Positions 13,641 to 21,206 of a stretch of DNA of 21,206 nt are shown piece by piece. The position numbers were made by a program, and so were the translations under genes. The notes beneath the pieces were generated by a model. It saw only the letters and a list, made by a program, of their open reading frames with translations. It did not search any database and had not been told where the DNA came from. Position 1 is the first letter of the stretch, and each line of letters opens with the position of its first letter. Origin of the DNA: a virus; IMG/VR virus record IMGVR_UViG_3300047553_000378, positions 1-21,206 of that record; one strand, 5' to 3'.

Positions 13641-14204
13641 TTACTTTTTGTGGTTACGTTGCTTCTCGCTATCAAGCAAGGTTTTTAACTCAGAGTTTTT
13701 TTGTTCAAGCGCATCAAGTCTTTCTACAAGTCTTTGGTTCTCAACACGCATCTTTTGCATCTCTTCAGCAACTAAAGAAGTTGAAGCCGCGGCCTCTACA
13801 TAGCTTTTCGCTTTATCTCTTAGTTTCCTACCTTCATAACTCAACACATGGAGGTGAGAGTCAGGCACTTGTGCCAAAGCTTCAATTGATAGAATCTTGT
13901 TATTCTGGCATATTTTAAGCTGCGCAGGGGAGATCTGAGGCCAATTTTTAAGCGGAGTGCCTTCAATATATTCATCGGAACTACAGGCTTTCCATGACTC
14001 ATAAGCCTTTACCCTATTTCTAGTTGTCTCTTTATCGCTATTGCGCCATCTATCCAACAAATCCTTATCTACTTCAAATTCTGGTATGTGTGTAGAATTA
14101 CCAGGAGTTCTAATCTTAACAAAATCTACATCCTTCCAAGATAACTTACCGTTATCCGTATATTCTCTAGCAACTGTGAAAAACTCTAAATGCGCAATAG
14201 TCAT
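13641..14204 (-). CDS. Conserved podoviral protein with C-terminal coiled coil
   Basis: A 187-aa protein. The N-terminal strand region, EFFTVAREYTDNGKLSWKDVDFVKIRTPG, and the block GTPLKNWPQISPAQLKICQ recur in podoviruses between capsid and adaptor genes. A helix-hairpin-helix-like stretch (ILSIEALAQVPDSHLHVL) precedes a coiled coil at about 145-187 (EEMQKMRVENQRLVERLDAL). It is probably a minor virion or assembly protein. AAGGA lies before the ATG. Confidence 0.7.
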   Translation of the reverse strand: MTIAHLEFFTVAREYTDNGKLSWKDVDFVKIRTPGNSTHIPEFEVDKDLLDRWRNSDKETTRNRVKAYESWKACSSDEYIEGTPLKNWPQISPAQLKICQNNKILSIEALAQVPDSHLHVLSYEGRKLRDKAKSYVEAAASTSLVAEEMQKMRVENQRLVERLDALEQKNSELKTLLDSEKQRNHKK

Positions 14205-14212
14205 AATTATCC

Positions 14213-14968
14213 TTATAAATTGTTATAATAAATGCGCTTGGCGATATACGGCAATAAGCCCTCGCCATGCACGGTGATTAGGCAGTCTTTTGATAATTCT
14301 TTTTGAAATTCTATAAAATTCTCCGCCTGCTTAGCCATGGTCTGGTTGGTAGTGAATTTCTTACCATCGACCATCGCTATAATCTTGTGATCTTTACTTT
14401 TAAATTGCTTTGAACATCGTAAGCGCCCATCGGTATATGATGAGTCGTAGCCATAAAGATGTATGGTTCTATAACCTAGCACATAGGCTAAGGCCATTGC
14501 ACTAAGCCCAACAGTAAGACCTCCCCCGACAAGGGTATATGGAACTTGTATTATACTTTCGATACCGTCAATAACAGGATGCCATAATGTCACTTCGTCC
14601 TGATTATCATACACTAGTTCAGGATGGCATTGTGATGCAAGTAGTTTCGGGATCCCTTGAACTATAAACTGTTTATTCTCTTCACGGGGGTCTAATATAA
14701 CTTGGTAATCAGCCAAGATCCCATGATCGTGTAAATATTTAGCAGCATTATTAAGCGCAAATATCTTTTGCCCTAAAACCTGTCTTTGTTTTATATCGGC
14801 TATAGATTTATTTAGAGACGCACCACTCCCGCACAAAACAGCATGGCCATCATGTGCAGGAGTTGTCGCAACAACGGGTAACTCTAAAGCCAAGTTAGCC
14901 CTAATATTCTCGTGCAAAACCTCATTAGATGTATTGCAAAATAGATTAAGGCTAACTCTCTTTAACAT
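14213..14968 (-). CDS. DUF115 / MptE-like (Maf-type) enzyme
   Basis: A 251-aa protein with a Rossmann-like core. It has GSGASLN (47-53), where the family has its GxGxSL nucleotide-binding loop; DPRE (93-96); and GGGLTVGLSAMALAYVLGY with IHLYGYDSSY (148-178), matching the GGSV...ALALA..LGF...L.G.D pattern. Family members include 6-hydroxymethylpterin pyrophosphokinase MptE and the flagellin glycosylation factor Maf. The substrate here is unknown. The start overlaps the stop of the upstream head-protein gene (TAATG), so it is made with the capsid proteins. A role in modifying capsid, tail or host glycans is inference. Confidence 0.75.
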   Translation of the reverse strand: MLKRVSLNLFCNTSNEVLHENIRANLALELPVVATTPAHDGHAVLCGSGASLNKSIADIKQRQVLGQKIFALNNAAKYLHDHGILADYQVILDPREENKQFIVQGIPKLLASQCHPELVYDNQDEVTLWHPVIDGIESIIQVPYTLVGGGLTVGLSAMALAYVLGYRTIHLYGYDSSYTDGRLRCSKQFKSKDHKIIAMVDGKKFTTNQTMAKQAENFIEFQKELSKDCLITVHGEGLLPYIAKRIYYNNL

Positions 14969-15477
14969 TAGACCGCGCTTCCTTGGAAAGCTGGTCTATT
15001 AATTTGTACCAGAACAGTTGTGGTAGCAGATGCAACAGATGCTGTATTGGCGCTAATTGCAGATTGCAATTGTTTGCCAGATGCAACAGTTGATGTAAGT
15101 GCTCCAGCGGTTGCAGATTGGTAAAGAGCCACAGAAGGTGATATAGCAACACCTGTGGCCTTTTGAATAACCGCTGCACCGTCGATTTGATACCAACCAT
15201 ATTGGTTAGCAACGTTAGCAGACATCGCCACCGCAACTGGGGTGGTTAAGTTTGCTGTGTTGGCAGACAATGTGGTTGTGCCGGCAGATTGATTATAAGA
15301 AACAAGGCTGCCTACCGCAGTAGATGCAACTCCTTTCAAATAAATAAACTCACCTTCACCATACGTGCCGTGATGGGCACGTACAATAGTACCAAGCGGA
15401 TGGTTCTTCACTGTGCTTGTTTGGTCAATTTGTTGTAAACCGATTTGGGTATACGGCTTCCATGCTGATGCTGTCAT
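14968..15477 (-). CDS. Head-associated protein, possible capsid decoration
   Basis: A 169-aa, Ala/Ser/Thr-rich beta protein directly after the major capsid gene. It begins MTASAWKPYTQIGLQQID. The first half (RAHHGTYGEGEFIYLKGV) looks like a compact beta barrel; the second half is low-complexity (STVASGKQLQSAISANTASV). Small proteins at this position usually decorate or stabilise capsids. AAAGGA precedes the ATG. The role rests on position and composition. Confidence 0.6.
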   Translation of the reverse strand: MTASAWKPYTQIGLQQIDQTSTVKNHPLGTIVRAHHGTYGEGEFIYLKGVASTAVGSLVSYNQSAGTTTLSANTANLTTPVAVAMSANVANQYGWYQIDGAAVIQKATGVAISPSVALYQSATAGALTSTVASGKQLQSAISANTASVASATTTVLVQINRPAFQGSAV

Positions 15478-15494
15478 ATTGATTATCCTTTCAA

Positions 15495-16475
15495 TTAAGA
15501 TTTTAAAACGCCTTGGAGGCTTCTATTCGACAATGTTAAGTTGCCCATGAAAAGCAAAGGAATAACAACGGCATCTTGGTTCACAGAAACTTTATCGTCC
15601 ATTTGGGTTAGCTGCGCATCTTTCTGTACTTTTAACTTTAAATAATCAGTATTTAAAAAGTACATTTTGTTTGCAGACATACCGCCACCTAAAGTACCAG
15701 AGTCAAATATAACATCCGCCATCTTGTATTTTAGGGAAATGAACCCACCCTTAGCATCGTCTGAGGAGGTATAACGCTTCAGTTCAGTCAAAGATTGCTC
15801 GTAGTACTGATAGTAAGTATTACCAGCCACGATAAGATCAGGGGTATCAGAGCCACGTGTGATCGCCAAATATAGGCCAAGCATAAGCTGCTCGATCGTA
15901 GATGCGCTTGGTGTCACTGCAGAACCGCCATCAAGCGGGGTGGCAGCAGATTGAACCGCGTTCTTCCAAAATGTGTATACGCTCGAATCAATACCACCAA
16001 CAGTACCTGTTCCAGCATCAGCAACAAGAGCTGCAAGACCATTAATCTGGTTAACTTCAGTGCCATCGGAATAAATGTCATTTGAGAAGTTATTGTTAAA
16101 AGTCTTCATAGCAACTTTTATGCGTGATTGAACTAGATTGATAATAGCGTTTTTACCGCTGTTTTTTCTAATCTCATCACCACTTGCCGTGACGTTCACC
16201 GCAACGTTCTTCCATTGATATTCAGCAGCAGATAGAACATCAGATACGCCGATATTTAAAGTGTCATAACCAGAATATCTTTGGTATGTGCTATTCTCAG
16301 CATATTCAATAGGTTCAACTATTGAAGTGCCGCCATCAACAACAACCTTTTGTTTCTTTTGAAATAAACGATTTAATAAAGCGTTGTTTTTAGAAACGTT
16401 ATCAAAAAGCATCGCAGGATGCTCACGTAGAGTAGTTGTAACTAACTCTGTAAAAATTGAATTTGGGCTAACCAT
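15495..16475 (-). CDS. Major capsid protein
   Basis: A 326-aa coat protein, the expected size for an HK97-fold capsid. The N-terminus is helical (SIFTELVTTTLREHPAM). An E-loop-like stretch lies near 43-75 (VVVDGGTSIVEPIEYAEN, then YQRYSGYDTL). The block around 80-140 (SAAEYQWKNVAVNVTASGDE, RKNSGKNAIINLVQSRIKVA, NDIYSDGT) is characteristic of coat proteins in many podoviruses. It follows the scaffold gene by 21 nt, with GAGG before the ATG. Confidence 0.9.
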   Translation of the reverse strand: MVSPNSIFTELVTTTLREHPAMLFDNVSKNNALLNRLFQKKQKVVVDGGTSIVEPIEYAENSTYQRYSGYDTLNIGVSDVLSAAEYQWKNVAVNVTASGDEIRKNSGKNAIINLVQSRIKVAMKTFNNNFSNDIYSDGTEVNQINGLAALVADAGTGTVGGIDSSVYTFWKNAVQSAATPLDGGSAVTPSASTIEQLMLGLYLAITRGSDTPDLIVAGNTYYQYYEQSLTELKRYTSSDDAKGGFISLKYKMADVIFDSGTLGGGMSANKMYFLNTDYLKLKVQKDAQLTQMDDKVSVNQDAVVIPLLFMGNLTLSNRSLQGVLKS

Positions 16476-16496
16476 TTTAAACCTCGTAAAATTAGA

Positions 16497-17519
16497 TTAA
16501 TTTTCCTGAAGTTGGTCGTACAATGAACTTAGTCCGTCTTCCCAATTTTTAGGCTTCACGTAAGTCTTGAAGGTGCTCTTTGGTTTGACACCAATAGCTT
16601 TTGCAGCTTTATTTGCTGCAATCTTCGCTTCCTCAATTTTCTTAGCTTCTTGAGCTTTCTCCATTTGTGCTAATATTTCAGCACGAGTAGTTGGATTAGA
16701 CCAAATAGCTTGTTCATACGCAGCTTTCAAATTAGTACTAGGGTTAGCCGTGAAAATGGCCTGCATATCCATACGCACCTTTTCAAAGTGCGGATGCAAT
16801 AATTCGCCTTTTTCGTCTTTAGCTTCCCTAAAATCTGAAATTTCGCGTTGAATTTGAGAAAGGACGACTTGCTTACGTTCGTCTTCTTGTTTAGAAATGC
16901 GGAGTTTTAGTTCGTTGACCTCGTTCAGAGCTGTTTTAACGATAGGGTCGGCATACTCTAAATCAATCGAGTTCTGCTTCTCCTGGCTAAACAAATTATC
17001 TAAATTTAAGCTCCGTTGCGCCGCAAACCATTTAACAAAACCAACAGGGTCATTATTAGCGTAATCAGAAATCTGTAGTAGACGCGACACTGCTGCCGCG
17101 GCATCTCCACCTTCTTTAGCTATAACATGACGGTTGGTGTTGAGGATTTGCTCCAACGCTTCATATTTTTTCTTATGTTCAGCGAATTCCTGTGATTTTT
17201 GCGTTAGGTATTTATCACCATCTTTTTCTCGCTCAAGCATAATTTCTTGTGCTTCACGTGGTAAATTGGCGAATTTCTCCTTAAGCTCGGACGACCATCG
17301 CGAAGGTGGACTGAGAGGCTGTTCGACAGGCTCAGCTTCCTGCTCTTGCGATTCCACAGGTTCGGTCGGTGATTCGGCTTCAACTTTGCTTTCAACCTCG
17401 TCGGTATCAGGCGCTATATCAGCTGTATCTTGTGCGGTTGGCTCGGGTGCAGCAGGTTCGCTAGTAATTTTATCGAAGGCTGCCGATAACGCTGCGTCAA
17501 GATTTATTTCATCACTCAT
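16497..17519 (-). CDS. Capsid scaffolding protein
   Basis: A 340-aa protein. The first 70 residues are very acidic and Pro/Glu-rich, hence disordered. PSRWSSELKEKFANLPREAQ (about 72-91) and EREKDGDKYLTQKSQEF match the start of the helical region of podoviral scaffolds. Long charged coiled-coil-like helices continue to about 310, and the tail is basic (KPKSTFKTYVKPKNW), as expected for coat binding. It lies directly before the coat gene. It guides procapsid assembly and then leaves. Confidence 0.85.
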   Translation of the reverse strand: MSDEINLDAALSAAFDKITSEPAAPEPTAQDTADIAPDTDEVESKVEAESPTEPVESQEQEAEPVEQPLSPPSRWSSELKEKFANLPREAQEIMLEREKDGDKYLTQKSQEFAEHKKKYEALEQILNTNRHVIAKEGGDAAAAVSRLLQISDYANNDPVGFVKWFAAQRSLNLDNLFSQEKQNSIDLEYADPIVKTALNEVNELKLRISKQEDERKQVVLSQIQREISDFREAKDEKGELLHPHFEKVRMDMQAIFTANPSTNLKAAYEQAIWSNPTTRAEILAQMEKAQEAKKIEEAKIAANKAAKAIGVKPKSTFKTYVKPKNWEDGLSSLYDQLQEN

Positions 17520-17526
17520 AAATTAA

Positions 17527-17808
17527 TTATTCTCCGTAATATGTTACATTTAATTTGGCTGTCGCAGTAGTTTCTATGAATTTTAGACTTTCGAAAGAGC
17601 CATAGAATACATGCGACGCACCAGCTGCTAACACCATACCAACAGAAGCTGTAGGATTAGTGCCATCATCACGCCATCTAATAGATTGCGTTTCTGGTTG
17701 CACCTCCACCATAGTAGTCCCAGACGGGACTGTTAGGCCAACTGCTGCTGTTAAGGTTGTTATTTGTTGATATCCCAAAGATATTTTGGGTAATATAGTT
17801 TTGTTCAT
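17527..17808 (-). CDS. Small beta-rich protein, unknown
   Basis: A 93-aa protein starting MNKTILPKISLGYQQIT, with IRWRDDGTNPTASVGMVL and KFIETTATAKLNVTYYGE. It looks like one compact beta sandwich without membrane helices. Proteins of this kind are found beside phage scaffold or coat genes and are often minor head proteins. AAAGG precedes the ATG by 6 nt. Function not assigned. Confidence 0.65.
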   Translation of the reverse strand: MNKTILPKISLGYQQITTLTAAVGLTVPSGTTMVEVQPETQSIRWRDDGTNPTASVGMVLAAGASHVFYGSFESLKFIETTATAKLNVTYYGE

Positions 17809-17811
17809 GAT

Positions 17812-18132
17812 TTAACCTTTCCAAAATGAATCAGGTAGATTTTTAACTGTGTTAATAACTGCTTGTTCAGACATCTTCTCTATCTTCTCGTCTTTTTCCC
17901 TTTGAGAGGTTTTAATAAAGTGTTCTCTTTCGCCTTTTTCAAAAAGTCTACAACCATGCCGTTGTAAGTTCTCTTTGTGTTCTTTCTTACCAGAAATCAC
18001 TTTCCCAGTAATCGGGCAATTATATTCAGAGTAGTCACAGGATATCATTGGGGCGAATCCGGGTCTAATACCTTTGGCGTTTCTTAAAAACTCTTCTGAT
18101 GTAACTATTTGTCCATTAAGTCTATATGTCAT
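17812..18132 (-). CDS. Small Cys/His protein, possible zinc-binding, conserved in podoviruses
   Basis: A 106-aa protein. GIRPGFAPMIS (21-31) precedes CDYSEYNCPITGKVISGKKE and HKENLQRHGC, giving Cys and His residues spaced like a small zinc site. The C-terminal half is charged and helical and ends LPDSFWKG. Its ATG overlaps the stop of the previous gene (TAATG). Related proteins occur upstream of podoviral scaffold genes. The role is unknown. Confidence 0.65.
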   Translation of the reverse strand: MTYRLNGQIVTSEEFLRNAKGIRPGFAPMISCDYSEYNCPITGKVISGKKEHKENLQRHGCRLFEKGEREHFIKTSQREKDEKIEKMSEQAVINTVKNLPDSFWKG

Positions 18133-18476
18133 TAATTTTGCTCATTTAATAAGACTAAAGCTGCAAAGACCTTTAAGTTTCTTAAAAGCCTCTGCCTCCT
18201 GACCTCTTGAAGATCTACAACTTTTACCTCTAAAGCTTCTGGCACAGTTTCTGTGACCACTTCTTCTAAGACCGGCTTTGGTTGCGGCCTTAGAGCGTTT
18301 TCAAGCAATTGGTTAAATTCGTTGATTTTGTCGCTTGGTGGTTCCCATAACTCAATCAAGCGCCTTGATCTCTTCTTATGGCCTCCTCCTCCCCCTACAT
18401 CGCCTCCTTTGGTTCCTTTGCAGGTCTGGAATGCATTCTTTTGAAACGCACCACATTGGAAACCTACAACTGCCAT
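18132..18476 (-). CDS. Unknown protein with FQxxAFQ motif and Gly tract
   Basis: A 114-aa protein opening with GFQCGAFQKNAFQ (5-17), a repeated FQxxAFQ pattern seen at the ends of various phage virion proteins. A Gly run, a basic patch (HKKRSRRLIELW) and an acidic-hydrophobic C-terminus follow. Its ATG lies 2 bases after the preceding stop, so translation is probably coupled. Function unknown; the motif suggests a virion contact. Confidence 0.6.
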   Translation of the reverse strand: MAVVGFQCGAFQKNAFQTCKGTKGGDVGGGGGHKKRSRRLIELWEPPSDKINEFNQLLENALRPQPKPVLEEVVTETVPEALEVKVVDLQEVRRQRLLRNLKVFAALVLLNEQN

Positions 18477-18478
18477 TC

Positions 18479-18637
18479 TTAGACTTCTTCTTCTACTTTC
18501 GGGGTTTCTTCTTTAAATTGTGGTAATGATTGTAATATCTTACCAATTTCGTTTATTGTTGGGGTGAACTTATATGGTAACTCAGAAATCTTACCAAATA
18601 GATCGTTCAATTGCTCATTCGTGATTATAAACTTCAT
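18479..18637 (-). CDS. 52-aa acidic protein, unknown
   Basis: A short gene starting MKFIITNEQLNDLFGKISEL and ending KEETPKVEEEV. GGAG lies 6 nt before the ATG, and it fits exactly between two coupled genes (10 nt after one, 2 before the next). No membrane helix. Unrecognised. Confidence 0.6.
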   Translation of the reverse strand: MKFIITNEQLNDLFGKISELPYKFTPTINEIGKILQSLPQFKEETPKVEEEV

Positions 18638-18647
18638 ATAGTCTCCG

Positions 18648-19034
18648 TTAGTTGTTATCTAAATCTGATGAATTATTCTTTATGTCTATTTTTAGACCTT
18701 CAAAGAAATCAATCTGATCAGGGTTTGTGATTGGATCGAGAGTCTTTATATATTGATATGCTGCTCTAATTAGAATTTTATCGACATCTAAAGCAGGATT
18801 GTTTGGCGGACTCTTGAAGAAAGTCGTATAATTTGGTCCTTTGCACGTAATGTAAAGATGGTATGGTTCAGGCGGTAACTTATCTGCACGTGCCTGCGCA
18901 TCTTTATACATGACGCATCTTATCTTAGCGCTCTTGTCCCCGGGGGTATTTTTAATAGATACTGAATCTATCACTAAATATAACCCGGTCATAGCAACGC
19001 CGCCGGGCGTGTTAAAACTAATTTGTAAAGCCAT
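18648..19034 (-). CDS. Unrecognised 128-aa protein
   Basis: Starts MALQISFNTPGGVAMTGLYL, preceded by a near-perfect SD (TAGGAGG). The beta-rich first half (LVIDSVSIKNT) is followed by a helical part (DKILIRAAYQYIKTLDP) and an Asp/Asn-rich end. It lies 12 nt after the S74 fibre gene, so it may be a fibre-linked or head protein. No family is recognised. Confidence 0.6.
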   Translation of the reverse strand: MALQISFNTPGGVAMTGLYLVIDSVSIKNTPGDKSAKIRCVMYKDAQARADKLPPEPYHLYITCKGPNYTTFFKSPPNNPALDVDKILIRAAYQYIKTLDPITNPDQIDFFEGLKIDIKNNSSDLDNN

Positions 19035-19046
19035 AATTGTAGCCTC

Positions 19047-21038
19047 CTAAGCTGCTTCTAATTGTTGAATTCTTGCGTCAAGTTCTTGCCAGCCTTTTAT
19101 AAGAACTGATGAGATCCGACCATAATCTATACTTCTTGCTATACCTTGATTGTCAAATGTGCAGAATTCTGGAAATAATTCAGCAAATGCCTGCGCAATC
19201 AAGCCCTTTGTCGTCCCACTTGCCGGTTCATATTCATATTCTGACTTCCAGAATCCTTTAAAATTAAACTCACGCGGCTGAACAAGTCTTAAATTAGCGG
19301 ATACGTCCGGCATATTAACTATATTTTCTTTTAGCTCTTCATCAGAATACGTATCATACGCATTTGCCCTAAATTTCTGCGTAGCGCTATTTGGAGCCTG
19401 TAGAATGTAATTAGCGTCAAGTGCACCCAAACCCCCGAGCCGCACGCCGGACGATGTCACAGCTATCATGGTCGTTGAAGCATTCGGTCGTAGCCAAAAC
19501 TCAGAATTAAAATCAATAACTGTGACGTTAATACTTGCGTTTTGGTGGAAACGTGCATAATCAGCAGCCGATGTACTTGCTCCGTTCACCCAAAAAGAAC
19601 CATCACTTTTAACCATGGCGCCGAGGGACGCTATTTCTAATTTAACACCAGTGTCCGGTATATTGACTCCGCCCACATTCACACCGCCACCACTGGTTTG
19701 TAAACAGAGTGGGTTATTCCCAGCATACGACTCGACAAATGCATACGCGTTTGCTACCGTTGCATTGTAAATCCAGCCAAGGTTCAGATTATGATTATTA
19801 TCCTGGCCTACTGCAAATCTACAATGATCAGTATCGCCGACAAATACACCGGCTCTGCCAGGAGGCGATATATCAACTGTGCCTACAATTACTTGCCTAG
19901 AAGCATCGTCCCAAAAGAAATTGGCGGAACTAGAAATTATTCCATTACTACCAAAGAATGGTATACGTGTGCTTGTATAAGCCGGTAAATACACGTTTCT
20001 GCTATTATCAATAATTAGTGCATCGCTGTTAATTGCACCAAGTGCTGTACCAACGGATAATTTAAATCTATCACTATCGCTATTATCTATGCCCCAGACG
20101 TAACTTTGCGTCACGGTCGATCCAGAGCTATTTAGAATTGCGGATTGGTAATAAGCATCTCCGGCTGCACCAGCCGCCCCATTATCAAGGAATTGAACTC
20201 TAAATTTAGAACTCCAACCACTTACTGCTGGCGATAGATTATATACTGCACCGGCCGGTTCTTGGTCGTAAGAAGATGATATTAAACAACCTGCGTAAAC
20301 ATTATTTCCCGAAACCTTTAATACAGAATCTTCGTATAAAGCAAGATCTGTCACGCCAAATGATTTTAATGTCGTTTTACCAGCTAAGCTAATTTGTAAG
20401 TAATCGTTAGTCCCGAATGACGTATTCTGGGAGATCTTAAAATTACCTCCTGAGCTATGTACCCCAGCTAACCAATGCGTAATACCATTAACAAAATCAA
20501 TAGCCGGATTATTAGTCGCCCCATTAATTCTTAGTAATGGTACATTTAATATGAAATTATTATAATCGTAGGTAAATAACCCTGATGTGGCTACGTTCTT
20601 TTGCGATCCGACTCCAACTTCTAAAAACTGTACACCATAATCAACCCCATTGACTGCAAATGTATCGCAGTTTACCCTATTTGTTGATAAGCCCGTAATA
20701 TTATTAAAAGTTAAACTAGAACTATCAACTAATTGACCACCGACTCCCGCAAAGGGAATTCTAGTGTCTGTTAGACTTGTGACAGCTAAGTTGCTTATAC
20801 CAAGTTGGTTTGTCGTGTTATTATAATTAAAGTTCGCATTATCTTGGGTTAATGTGCCGTCTGTGTTGGCAAAGATCACACTTGCGCTAGTGAAAGAGGT
20901 CGAACCAGTACCTCCATTTGCGACATCTAAAACACCAGAAAATACATGTGTAGCGTTCCAGTGGGCTGTTGTGATCTCATCAGGCTCCGAAGATGGCGGA
21001 ATTGGACTGACAAATTCATGGTTAATATTCAGTGTCAT
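19047..21038 (-). CDS. Tail spike/fibre with C-terminal S74 intramolecular chaperone
   Basis: A 663-aa protein. An N-terminal segment with VANGGTGSTSF (39-49) is typical of fibres, then repeated RIPFxGxxG units (near 93 and 359) in a long beta shaft. From about residue 559 the C-terminus is a Peptidase_S74 auto-processing chaperone: YSDEELKENI, then GLIAQAFAELFP, then SIDYGRISSVLIKGWQELDA. Ser565 and Lys570 are spaced as in the known Ser-Lys self-cleavage dyad, so the chaperone (about 99 aa) is probably released after trimer folding. The start overlaps the upstream gene (ATGA). It is the second fibre gene of the phage. Confidence 0.88.
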   Translation of the reverse strand: MTLNINHEFVSPIPPSSEPDEITTAHWNATHVFSGVLDVANGGTGSTSFTSASVIFANTDGTLTQDNANFNYNNTTNQLGISNLAVTSLTDTRIPFAGVGGQLVDSSSLTFNNITGLSTNRVNCDTFAVNGVDYGVQFLEVGVGSQKNVATSGLFTYDYNNFILNVPLLRINGATNNPAIDFVNGITHWLAGVHSSGGNFKISQNTSFGTNDYLQISLAGKTTLKSFGVTDLALYEDSVLKVSGNNVYAGCLISSSYDQEPAGAVYNLSPAVSGWSSKFRVQFLDNGAAGAAGDAYYQSAILNSSGSTVTQSYVWGIDNSDSDRFKLSVGTALGAINSDALIIDNSRNVYLPAYTSTRIPFFGSNGIISSSANFFWDDASRQVIVGTVDISPPGRAGVFVGDTDHCRFAVGQDNNHNLNLGWIYNATVANAYAFVESYAGNNPLCLQTSGGGVNVGGVNIPDTGVKLEIASLGAMVKSDGSFWVNGASTSAADYARFHQNASINVTVIDFNSEFWLRPNASTTMIAVTSSGVRLGGLGALDANYILQAPNSATQKFRANAYDTYSDEELKENIVNMPDVSANLRLVQPREFNFKGFWKSEYEYEPASGTTKGLIAQAFAELFPEFCTFDNQGIARSIDYGRISSVLIKGWQELDARIQQLEAA

Positions 21039-21202
21039 TCTTTTATAATCTCGCCGTCAATATTACCATCTTCGTCTGCAGTCACGCGTATTCTTGTTTT
21101 CTGGTTAACCATCTTCTGAATAGCCTCGACCACCGGAGATAAATCGATAGGTGGAGTCTCTGGCTCTTCTTTTTCTTTTTCTTTAGTGAAGTCATATGAC
21201 AT
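21035..21202 (-). CDS. Small acidic protein, 55 aa or longer
   Basis: The frame from the ATG at 21202 gives MSYDFTKEKEKEEPETPP, then VVEAIQKMVNQKTRIRVTAD, ending GEIIKE. It stops inside the ATG of the S74 fibre gene (ATGA overlap). It may begin further right, outside the window, because the frame is open to the edge and no ribosome site can be seen. Unknown; position suggests a late-operon virion gene. Confidence 0.55.
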   Translation of the reverse strand: MSYDFTKEKEKEEPETPPIDLSPVVEAIQKMVNQKTRIRVTADEDGNIDGEIIKE

Positions 21203-21206
21203 CAGC

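Noticed and set aside
17134-17526. Ser/Cys-rich 130-aa plus-strand frame
   Set aside because: Antisense shadow of the acidic scaffold N-terminus.

Overview
The window is part of the genome of a tailed, short-tailed (podovirus-like) bacteriophage or prophage. The evidence is an uninterrupted minus-strand late operon. It carries an HK97-fold-type major capsid protein, a scaffold, a head-tail adaptor, a long beta-rich tail nozzle protein, three candidate DNA-ejection proteins, two fibre-type genes and a lysis block. There is no tape measure, tail tube or sheath gene. Terminase and portal are not in the window and presumably lie beyond its right end. The host is inferred, not shown. The sequence looks AT-rich by eye, the SSB reads like alphaproteobacterial SSBs, and the holin resembles the 3TM gene-transfer-agent holin family. 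Together these suggest an AT-rich alphaproteobacterium.

Left arm (1-2305, plus strand): a tightly coupled early or accessory operon. In order it holds the 3' part of an ankyrin-repeat gene, four very small membrane-protein genes of 77-104 aa, an unrecognised 122-aa soluble protein, and a single-stranded DNA-binding protein (ssb). Several genes overlap by 4-17 nt and most have a good Shine-Dalgarno (SD) site. A 21-nt direct repeat brackets the 122-aa gene and supplies both its start and that of ssb, so the gene looks like an insert.

Junction (2306-2710): about 400 bp without a convincing gene, where plus- and minus-strand operons converge. It is dense in short structures: two 23-nt near-identical repeats with palindromic cores, three CAGTTACGCA repeats (two in 11-bp tandem), two perfect palindromes, a DnaA-box-like site, an imperfect direct repeat and two GC-rich hairpins. 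It is a candidate replication-origin or regulatory region.

Lysis block (minus strand, 4882 down to 2711): a candidate sigma70-type promoter, a possible 24-aa leader, a multi-spanning membrane protein, an unrecognised 100-aa protein, a single-TM protein, an M15-family peptidoglycan peptidase, a 3TM-type holin, and a 40-aa membrane protein coupled to the holin by an ATGA overlap.

Structural block (minus strand, 21202 down to 4898, listed in transcription order): a small acidic protein, an S74-chaperone tail spike or fibre, several small unknown proteins, scaffold, major capsid, a head-associated protein, a DUF115/MptE-like enzyme, a conserved coiled-coil protein, head-tail adaptor, tail nozzle, GNAT acetyltransferase, three ejection proteins, a second fibre and a small fibre-linked protein. 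One small plus-strand membrane ORF (6718-6933) sits antisense in the only sizeable gap of this block.

The least explained parts are the ankyrin/small-membrane-protein cassette, the repeat-rich convergent junction, and the antisense membrane ORF.
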